Positions 14,401 to 16,735 of a DNA stretch of 16,735 nucleotides are shown in pieces; positions within the stretch are counted from its first letter, which is position 1, and each line of letters begins with the position of its first letter. The stretch is from an uncultured Eubacteriales bacterium (GTDB taxonomy: Bacteria; Bacillota; Clostridia; Monoglobales; Monoglobaceae). Where the stretch lies: the NCBI GenBank assembly GCA_900545865.1, contig URAN01000066.1, forward strand, positions 1-16,735. Direction: 5' to 3'. Below the pieces are notes generated by a model. It did no database searches and had not been told where the DNA came from. It saw only the letters and a program-made list of their open reading frames with translations. The position numbers and the translations under genes are program-made.

Positions 14401-16262
14401 TGATCGCCGATATGACGCCGCAAGAGGCGAATATGGCGGTTAGAATTTCGGGAGCGATAATGAACCCGATGAAAATTCTTATCACGCAGAACAACCCGAT
14501 ATTTGCGCTAACGAATGCGATACGTGATATACAGACAGCGTACAAAAATTCTAATATAAATAATCCGATAATGTTTGCCGCAAAGTACGCAAATGCTGCT
14601 TATGGGATGCTGAAAAAATCAGACGATTATAAAAGGTATCAAGCAATGGGCGGCGGACATTCATCGGAGCTGTCGGCGAATATGGAGAGTATAAAGGAAT
14701 CGATAAGAGCGCTTAACAATAAAGACAAAGTTGCGGCGGTCAGATTCCTCGGTTCGATTATCCGTCACCCGATACAGAGCATAGCGGCGGTCAATGACTT
14801 TGTTGAAAGCACGCCGAGATTTATGGAGTTTAAAAACAAGCTCAATCAAACGGGCGATACGCAAAGCGCAATATATGCGGCGGACGATTTGACAACGAAC
14901 TTTAAGCGCGTCGGAAAGAAAGGACGAAGCCTTAACAAAGTTATTATGTATAACAATGCAGGCGTGCAAGGACTTGACAAGCTTCGCAGGAGCTTTACCG
15001 ATGTACCGAAAAACGAACGAAACGCAAGAATTGTAAAATATGCGGTCTGTGCATTGATAACGACGGCGTTAGCGGAATTTTGGAACAGACGTGACGATGA
15101 ATCGGAGGAAGCGTGGGAGAACCTTTCGGCGTATAAGAAGAATAATTTTTATAATTTTTATATCGGCGACGGTAACTTTCTGTCGATACCGAAAGCAAGA
15201 GAGTTATCCGCCCTAAGCAGCTTTTTTGAGAGGTGTGCCGACAAATACTTTTATGATAACGATGAGGCTTTTTATGATTTCGGCGGATATTTATGGCAAC
15301 AATTTACACCACCGGTATTACCCGAACCGGGGAATCCGGCGGATATGGCACATTCGCTTTTCGGCAGTACGGTTTTATCATCTTTAACCGACATCGGATT
15401 TAACAAGGATTTTAAAGGTTCGCCGATCGAGAGTGACTATGACAAAAACCTTTATCCGTTCCAACGGTACAGCGAGAACACAACTAAGCTTGCGGTATGG
15501 CTCGGACAGACGGATATTGCACGCAAGCTTGACATTTCGCCGAAACAGCTTGACCATATTCTTTCGAGCAATCTCGGCATTATAGGACAGATTAACAAGG
15601 CATTGTTCCCGAGCAACGAGAGTCGCAAGGATTTGTCTTTCGGACTTAGAAACAAATTTATCGCAGACAGCAATTATTCGACCGATGTGTTGAACAAAAT
15701 GTATGATAACACAGAGGTGTCGGGGCGCGAGTTTGCATACAGCCCGTCGGCGGATAATGCGATAAAATATGAGAATGACGCGATTTTATCAAGCTTTGTA
15801 TCGAGAATGAATGCGGCGGTTCGGAGCTTGCCCGATGACCAACAGAGAATGGGCAGGGCATATCTTTTAAAGTGTCTTAAAAATTGGGACAGCGGACTTG
15901 ACGGAAACCAAAAGGATATGTCAGAAAAGCTTAACGGCAAAGAGGTCAACGAGGACACGATTTTAAAGGATCTTCCGACAAACAAGCTTAAATGGACGGT
16001 CAATAAGCAAGATTTTGAATACGAGATGAATCCGAATGAATATGCGGAATACACAAAGGACTTGCTAAGCGAGATTGCACGCGCACGTTCGGAAGTCAGC
16101 GGTGACGGTGACGATTATCAGACGGCAGTCAAAGAGGCGATAAGCAATGCGAAATCGGCAGCTTTGGAAAGAGCGAAAGAAAAGTATGCACCGCTCGAAG
16201 TGAAAGCGGAACAGGCGAAGAAAAAGTCAAAGAAAAAAACCTCGAAAAAGAAGAAGAAGTAA
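5433..16262 (+). CDS. Giant polyvalent phage protein (3609 aa): MutS-I-like, MuF_C-like, metallopeptidase, PBECR/LPD3-like, LPD38
   Basis: The ATG at 5433 follows GAAAGGA with 9 bases between. Modules, by residue: charged, helical N-terminus (1-480); hydrophobic Gly/Ala-rich segment (490-710); MutS-I-like domain (1007-1077); two 73-residue repeats (1126-1282); MuF_C-like domain (1297-1487); an unassigned module (about 1540-1625); a disordered Asn/Asp/Gly/Arg/Ser linker (about 1610-1745); a zinc metallopeptidase (HEIIH at 1817-1821); a PBECR/LPD3-like domain (1919-2086); a long helical region with a coiled coil (about 2375-2430); LPD38 (about 3005-3336); and a Lys-rich tail (last 14 residues almost all Lys/Ser). 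LPD38, MuF_C and PBECR domains belong to the polyvalent proteins described by Iyer, Aravind and colleagues, thought to enter the host with phage or plasmid DNA and act as effectors. Co-ejection is therefore inferred. Its size is like that of the N4 virion RNA polymerase, but no polymerase motif was seen. Two small genes overlap it in another frame. Confidence 0.85.
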   Translation: MPVGKSRQLTDFEKNLKEEIYKRDNHIENSVKYAIDTGQDYGVSKDTPQWRRDAINKYRDSHKVEIYDDNGNIVGTVGYEAHKAINKNKVFDYKGKNDEERKVFSYLRQRQNREARKKEQREYVKNHMSNPELEKLKFDYNPKTSMSRDEYNAERQRRKDNKDAASNTGKVEFVNFRDTKTARERLNSQSLPEFVNFRDVKSATEKLKKQNTEQLPEFGSYKYYENQADEKAKELEEIDKYINDNYSLDDINIWQNAKEGVRDAGENAVKYNSDEKLKGIDNLMSRKADILDDYVGAVACLEAYEGRALKFKEDGSVDTDNVRFVSGNQKKRYEVMEKYGGSPAPEYMKNARPADENLQKEYESAENEKQRIEILTKMQERQLETSDEVMKPLNKDILTGRQKTAILEDNINAANYYDKNKDNKYGDGVFGRFTGNYRVGDIGEERGKAAGTSYIYNDTELTATQIYDDLSRRIQEGNKDTFTNTKAWQQNLATIAQYVPQGINQAVARIAGSAVGAFIPMVGAKKGGDVAAAMYMFKQTAGNMYADLILEEGLSPEDAKKLSANNALWSSVVEYGLESVLGGVLKGIGKGVKKIAPTEKVIKVLEKTGLSEEAAKKAVSAAKAAGNYAVGIFGEGAEEWIQQGGEIVTKRYAAKGESASALKIAAETFDFSKYTDEDFDEMNEAFKGGAVIGFASTVGSRAAVNLAQSGMDKLAAHSDNKAVGKAALTVSQPDVLINRAIDAGLESSDEKTVGRIQKLADKYKNGNASAAEVGEIIKTGLRTGYEQEQNLKVTEDTQTNDDVALPTQDTARQSVLAAANSGNSESSVISPSVTAAANVSERQMHDVKENLSEGGAAQSVEQVQNAVKKVTNTMINEFKNSNIKNIPNYQAAYDENLRLSTTKGATIDKDFIKTYASQYAEGLKRNNSKAYKELASVSDDVGSMLTDYLISNRIPQGIGDISALAQAGGELRSIVGKAAQTTLAMNGKIYNDTDRVSAISNEIANGNFAVVDGANDGNIALAKVGEYYEAYGADAVALAKAFGVSTHYIQKNGRKTLVAAVPSKYIGEYAAKSGYSGTQYSAGGNEYIYLTKDAKRGNLGADAVRSDITAESDSDFIAEIEKNGMIELDERPSESKIETIAAQVERDNTIPVYLDGVDKLGEVLLVYANEEDVTRNMVKTDINSYYDGVMPERGIPLSENTDRHYDEDTIEISERPSEYDADSYALVVELDRTIPILLNGVDELGEVELNYSNEENVTRDMVKSDIDAYYSGTMPEHGVSLSNNYDPDIKFSVDGDGYSKQLVTDFETAAKDIMTISDYSARVKAEARTAVRILENTPNVILDNIEGSADLPIVINFTKMYLAARKSGVIKGNYHNLGSDILMKLPQMISDPDMILQLGNGRLNLLSETKTENGNNAVVSIELNSTKDIEGKNKNYNVVVTLFSANDNYVRNLINKDGTEIKYTKEDLSQVNPRLYNRPATFNDKSSIDNISQNDDIVNSNIRENSENDTENVKFSQDNSLDGGGIIRYNDDIDIPYRESKQLREYIMSENNRNGGELKSFDKKEIGDNFYVWKNNSKTDYDVVMQIEIDGNEDVIDLIRKGLDNGETYGIDNGTKRLDEIVAGIRDRRRGNNSDNARNTAELSNGNDDRLYSRQSSDDDGIKFDRESNRNQQDSEVGNYGRDDILNGNDRRTLGESERERNTSVQEIAGNAEGNASEEQSSASTRGIYARDVKEAGGVERRNDRGVEADFVKSEYYNDEMRRIAAENDERGVVTHFILGNGRAIEYGTNFRGAVRGDEVYIQADHGKYSPTQINRHEIIHRNYSSDTVQELKNRIKSRLTNEQIRDIVERLYRDYAQKRRSFDEIFEEFVCDVMADMNEYTEMFDSEVRNYWTTEETERKGYSPSTYTESIDAGGKNTEVKRFIDELSNNADKFNQEEKVFDVEYKTIPKKGKTSEAIANYFKSIGGIAVNPHLGVVELNKKGAKTTVFHGISGDKFSAVAAIKDVIENGKIIAHDFNWKNRGYDTYLIAGRGYINGQDAVVGVIVKNYPKSNQNNKFYLHEIIKIGASHTAVDNNTIRVNEQTPINNTNISQNDNDVNSIVRKSSKNDTQNPDVRFSSDDVDVSTDEDMSYLSEPVRNIRNDINEVINRADLKKGGKVYDRAAAVRVRDSIIANLDVGVDRGEYLHLSEKDKNAMLVLVNRTLNASAPKRINSEAKILARFIAQKAKVYTAADYDYSGVKSFILDYTRHAVSITPDVKQALITVFGEDSAKGYSALFGKSERTGSAQTIDAIYDEMSDVRPDLFPTDVLGEGEKMRRIAEIYAWAKDGEAETNGSARLIDVMSTEDKQKFANGVYEQLISALDSDYRPSKTRSAMNEIRNEYETEIAKIKGEMKKRAEDRAKRADIRRSPEQWQTERMKNAPEPKKRGKIAQAINDSERVQSAKQRLGIGNGISNIGDIVDFISNKFGVVISTGKVSGKTTGIYKEQSGNMRVRNSNDIPTVAFELGKHLNKTYKFTEMDSIGTLMKQIYYTNSDIFNDFNAGSLGISKLISGADEQALKAKNAAVSEFMREYLLNKDVAKEKYPQFYADFVMRMSDEKVGKKTDVKNLDAAADMINKYMSSPTSERIDAMTVTNKQAKIAQTPTMTESARKFYLDWVDSFNPIKNVMSYVKKVSGGDITGKGDAYTIAMNSLNATTIANYINTKGMTDLDGNINLGKSFIECVGNVKKKDLNTFDRYLIIKHALEWIEPLDENTPKKRVFADETIENPTELRRELAEIEKKHPEMKQAAENLYEFQRNVIENFVIPAGGISQAEYQKLIAKYPSYVPFFRATNKRGKLNQFIKGTLANQSSPIKTANGGGELLISPLESIIRNTEKMVKFGTRQRTMQILAEYADSVDGMGKFMEKVSPDMMMTREGKKSFEMIKDVLADKVNAEDYLDLTGAIADILGDTDGGFSPIADEKNMIVTVMNDGKKSYYQIHDRLLYEVIADMTPQEANMAVRISGAIMNPMKILITQNNPIFALTNAIRDIQTAYKNSNINNPIMFAAKYANAAYGMLKKSDDYKRYQAMGGGHSSELSANMESIKESIRALNNKDKVAAVRFLGSIIRHPIQSIAAVNDFVESTPRFMEFKNKLNQTGDTQSAIYAADDLTTNFKRVGKKGRSLNKVIMYNNAGVQGLDKLRRSFTDVPKNERNARIVKYAVCALITTALAEFWNRRDDESEEAWENLSAYKKNNFYNFYIGDGNFLSIPKARELSALSSFFERCADKYFYDNDEAFYDFGGYLWQQFTPPVLPEPGNPADMAHSLFGSTVLSSLTDIGFNKDFKGSPIESDYDKNLYPFQRYSENTTKLAVWLGQTDIARKLDISPKQLDHILSSNLGIIGQINKALFPSNESRKDLSFGLRNKFIADSNYSTDVLNKMYDNTEVSGREFAYSPSADNAIKYENDAILSSFVSRMNAAVRSLPDDQQRMGRAYLLKCLKNWDSGLDGNQKDMSEKLNGKEVNEDTILKDLPTNKLKWTVNKQDFEYEMNPNEYAEYTKDLLSEIARARSEVSGDGDDYQTAVKEAISNAKSAALERAKEKYAPLEVKAEQAKKKSKKKTSKKKKK
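6903..7560 (+). other. Giant protein: hydrophobic, possibly membrane-active segment
   Basis: Residues about 491-709 are rich in Ala, Gly and branched residues, including AVARIAGSAVGAFIPMVG, YGLESVLGGVLKGIGKG and GGAVIGFASTVGSRAAVNL, within an otherwise highly charged protein. A GNMYADLILEEGLSPEDAKK motif and GEGAEEWIQQGGEIV resemble, from memory, segments common to giant polyvalent phage proteins. The segment could insert into the cell membrane during ejection, as T7 gp15 and gp16 do. Topology cannot be settled by reading. Confidence 0.4.
8451..8663 (+). other. Giant protein: MutS-I-like domain
   Basis: Residues 1007-1077 contain ALAKVGEYYEAYGADAVALA, then GRKTLVAAVPSKYIGEYAAK and SGYSG. This follows the order of the MutS N-terminal domain I: a GxFYE-type motif, EDA, a later R..M.G.P.H..x.Y segment, then GY. 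Here the aromatic pair is Tyr-Tyr rather than Phe-Tyr. From memory, similar domains occur in polyvalent proteins of Bacillota mobile elements. Mismatch binding should not be assumed, because the rest of MutS is absent. Confidence 0.5.
8808..9278 (+). repeat. Two in-frame 73-codon repeats in the giant gene
   Basis: Unit 1 is 8808-9026 and unit 2 is 9060-9278, each exactly 219 bases, separated by an 11-codon acidic spacer. By hand alignment without gaps about 44 of 73 residues are identical. Shared landmarks are ERPSE, TIP, GVD-LGEV, NEE-VTR-MVK-DI, YY-G and MPE-G at the same positions. The DNA has diverged more than the protein, so the duplication is old and apparently under selection. Function is unknown. 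Confidence 0.85.
9321..9893 (+). other. Giant protein: MuF_C-like domain
   Basis: Residues about 1297-1487. The core HNLGSDILMKLPQMISDPDM, followed by a strand-rich NAVVSIELNS and VVVTLFSAND and a closing RLYNRP, matches from memory the phage MuF C-terminal domain (H.L....-P..l.dP...-vv.iel). That domain is found at the end of minor head proteins and inside polyvalent proteins and is proposed to be a toxin or nuclease-related module. The DNA here is AT-richer than its surroundings (21 G+C of 60 at 9421-9480, against 27 of 60 at 7021-7080). It ends in a linker repeated after the second effector domain. Confidence 0.55.
9994..10022 (+). promoter_or_regulatory. Near-consensus sigma-70/sigma-A promoter inside the giant gene
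   Basis: TTGACG (9994-9999), a 17-base spacer, then TATAAT (10017-10022): 11 of 12 consensus positions at optimal spacing. It lies within the giant coding sequence, at a module boundary, 223 bases upstream of the nested gene at 10246. The predicted start of transcription is near 10029. It would give the two nested genes expression independent of the late operon. A chance match cannot be excluded from sequence alone. Confidence 0.5.
10246..10464 (+). CDS. Nested small helical protein 1, out of frame within the giant gene
   Basis: A 72-residue protein in the +1 frame relative to the giant gene, starting MAKRTELTMEQKDLMKLLQA. ATG 10246 follows GAAAGGG (10231-10237) with 8 bases between; an in-frame TTG at 10240 is less likely. 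The product is compact and helical, with ordered hydrophobic spacing (LLQAFGIDEEGIIVIMLAT, MMIDYILDN, LIEKAIEIS), and resembles from memory small uncharacterised proteins of Clostridia mobile elements. The overlapping stretch of the giant protein is instead low-complexity Asn/Asp/Gly/Arg/Ser linker, so the small frame looks the more constrained. Its stop overlaps the ribosome site of the next nested gene. Role unknown: an immunity, regulatory or accessory protein is possible. The alternative is a chance open frame. Confidence 0.6.
   Translation: MAKRTELTMEQKDLMKLLQAFGIDEEGIIVIMLATQRSYQTEMMIDYILDNHQTMTESSLIEKAIEISKIRR
10471..10674 (+). CDS. Nested small charged protein 2, out of frame within the giant gene
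   Basis: A 67-residue protein in the same +1 frame, starting MDEMIFLMETIDGHLVRVKE. GGAGGT (10457-10462), overlapping the TAG of the first nested gene, is an almost ideal ribosome site 8 bases before ATG 10471. The gap between the two genes is 6 bases, an operon-like arrangement. A short strand-like N-terminus (IFLMETIDGHLVRV) is followed by a long charged helix (residues about 20-60) and a C-terminal ETTEE. The overlapping giant frame reads as Ser/Asn/Arg/Glu-rich linker. No family is recognised with certainty. The paired ribosome sites make both nested frames more credible than either alone. Confidence 0.6.
   Translation: MDEMIFLMETIDGHLVRVKESEIQAFKKSQEMQREMRAKNKAVQVPEEFMREMSKRLAALNDETTEE
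10680..11100 (+). other. Giant protein: HExxH zinc metallopeptidase domain
   Basis: Residues about 1750-1889. HEIIH (1817-1821) would hold two zinc-ligand histidines and the catalytic Glu1818. FEEFVCDVMADM supplies Glu1868 or Glu1869 as a candidate third ligand about 47 residues on. Strand-rich sequence (VVTHFILGNGRAIEYG, GDEVYIQADHG) precedes the motif, as in metallopeptidase domains of polyvalent phage and plasmid proteins. It could process the giant protein after ejection or cut host proteins; neither can be shown here. It begins directly after the overprinted linker. Confidence 0.65.
11187..11690 (+). other. Giant protein: PBECR/LPD3-like putative nuclease (effector) domain
   Basis: Residues about 1919-2086. 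The order GIAVNPHLGVVELNKKGAKT, HGIS-DK-SAVAAIKDVIENG, NWKNRGYDTYLIAGRG, DAVVGVIVKN and NKFYLHEI matches from memory the BECR-fold (Barnase/EndoU/ColicinE5-D/RelE-like) domains catalogued as PBECR or LPD3 in polyvalent proteins. Which Pfam entry it falls in is uncertain. These are predicted RNases or related effectors. The DNA is strikingly AT-rich (16 G+C of 60 at 11221-11280), which suggests insertion of a module of different origin. Confidence 0.6.
14445..15440 (+). other. Giant protein: LPD38 domain
   Basis: Residues about 3005-3336. The string LITQNNPIFALTNAIRDIQT, MGGGHSSEL, IRHPIQSIAAVNDFVESTPR and AIYAADDLTTNFKRVGKKGR is characteristic of LPD38, a mostly helical domain at the C-terminal side of many giant phage polyvalent proteins. 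The preceding helical region (RYLIIKHALEWIEP, then HPEMKQAAENLYEFQ and YPSYVPFFRA) usually accompanies it. Function is unknown; a role in packaging or ejection of the protein is a common guess. Confidence 0.7.
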
Positions 16263-16266
16263 ATCA

Positions 16267-16297
16267 ATGCGGAATTCGGAATGCGGAATGCGTAATT
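16267..16297 (+). repeat. 7-base tandem repeat (ATGCGGA/ATTCGGA), copy C
   Basis: Units ATGCGGA, ATTCGGA, ATGCGGA, ATGCGTA, then ATT. It starts 4 bases (ATCA) after the TAA of the giant gene. Unlike copies A and B it is not followed by the 131-bp element. The terminator hairpin begins directly after it. Confidence 0.8.
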
Positions 16298-16326
16298 AAA
16301 AAAGGACGGGTCAGCCGTCCTTTTTT
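16298..16326. terminator. Bidirectional intrinsic terminator
   Basis: A perfect 12-bp stem: AAAAAAGGACGG (16298-16309) and CCGTCCTTTTTT (16315-16326) around the loop GTCAG. The GC-rich core with an A-tract on one side and a T-tract on the other works in both directions. It would end the late operon from the left and the convergent regulator gene from the right. Confidence 0.9.
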
Positions 16327-16655
16327 ATATGCCGATATGCGATTTTTCTGACGGAATCGGCGGTGTTTGAGCCGCCGACTCTATATGCGGTTGCCTGCCA
16401 CGACAGGCAATCGATATATCTGTGTTTTATTATCATACGAGTGAGGCTGTCATCAATATTATTTACATATGCAAGGATTTTCAGCTTTTCGAGTTCGGCT
16501 TTTTGGCGTGTTTTTAATATAGCTTTTTTTTGTTCGGCAATAACCGCAGTAATGTCAGGTGCAGCGGCGGTGTGTTTGAGGTTGGCAAGTTCACGCTCGG
16601 CTTGTGCGATTTCACGGCGCAGATAATAATATTGCGACAGTTTATGTTTTGTCAA
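16311..16655 (-). CDS. Sigma-70 region 4-like / ArpU (DUF1492)-type phage regulator
   Basis: A 114-residue protein. The start is TTG (16655-16653 on the minus strand), preceded by AAGGAAG with about 9 bases between; no better ATG is in frame. The N-terminal half is a charged coiled coil (YYYLRREIAQAERELANLKH and on). The C-terminal part, NNIDDSLTRMIIKHRYIDCL followed by SWQATAYRVGGSNTADSVRKI, is a helix-turn-helix of sigma-70 region 4 type. It is typical from memory of small ArpU/DUF1492-like proteins of Bacillota prophages, some of which control late gene transcription. The last four codons (KKDG) and the stop lie within the terminator stem and loop. The 80 bases upstream, to the window edge, show no clear promoter. 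Confidence 0.65.
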   Translation of the reverse strand: MTKHKLSQYYYLRREIAQAERELANLKHTAAAPDITAVIAEQKKAILKTRQKAELEKLKILAYVNNIDDSLTRMIIKHRYIDCLSWQATAYRVGGSNTADSVRKIAYRHIKKDG

Positions 16656-16735
16656 TTAATACACTTCCTTTTTGAATGCACAGTTTATACAGCGCATATG
16701 TGTTAATATTTCACAGCGTGCGCCCTTTTTATGGA

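Noticed and set aside
5433..16262. Virion RNA polymerase of the N4 or crAss-like type
   Set aside because: The size fits, but I saw no polymerase motifs, and the recognisable domains are those of polyvalent proteins.
16656..16735. Promoter or gene end upstream of the minus-strand regulator
   Set aside because: A TATAAA-like box is present without a convincing -35 at proper spacing, and a 10-codon frame ending in TAA at the window edge is too short to assign.

Overview
The window looks like part of a prophage (or temperate phage) of a Gram-positive gut-type bacterium, probably class Clostridia in the Bacillota. Four things point there. The lysis and tail-lysin proteins are of clostridial phage type, ribosome binding sites are strong and purine-rich (GAAAGGA, GGAGGT), base composition is moderate, and the short intergenic repeats are of a kind normally scattered through host chromosomes. 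The assignment rests on family resemblance recognised by eye, not on a search.

Layout, left to right on the + strand: the last 35 codons of a holin (3-110), overlapping a CHAP endolysin with an SLH-like tail (94-867); a virion-type peptidoglycan hydrolase with a VgrG3-like lysozyme domain and an NlpC/P60 domain (886-2439); a repeat-filled spacer; a 789-residue repeat-rich putative internal virion protein (2785-5154); a second repeat-filled spacer; and one 10.8-kb gene for a 3609-residue polyvalent protein (5433-16262). A perfect hairpin terminator (16298-16326) ends the block. A small sigma-like (ArpU/DUF1492-type) regulator on the minus strand (16311-16655) converges on it.

The giant protein is read as a modular, probably co-ejected virion protein. 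It has a charged N-terminus, a hydrophobic membrane-active-looking segment, a MutS-I-like domain, two 73-codon tandem repeats, a MuF_C-like domain, an HEIIH metallopeptidase, a PBECR/LPD3-like putative nuclease domain, a long helical region, an LPD38 domain and a lysine-rich tail. With the wall hydrolase and the 789-residue protein it makes a plausible ejection set: cut the wall, cross the membrane, deliver effector domains.

Two observations stand out. First, a disordered linker of the giant protein is overprinted in the +1 frame by two well-formed small genes (10246-10464 and 10471-10674). Each has a good Shine-Dalgarno site, and 224 bases upstream of the first is a near-consensus promoter (TTGACG, 17-base gap, TATAAT) inside the giant coding sequence. 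Second, the two spacers carry copies of one 131-bp non-coding element with 12-bp imperfect inverted ends. The two end variants are exactly swapped between copies, and one copy has an extra 50-bp tandem duplication. A 7-base tandem repeat follows the TAA stop of three successive + strand genes at the same 4-base distance.
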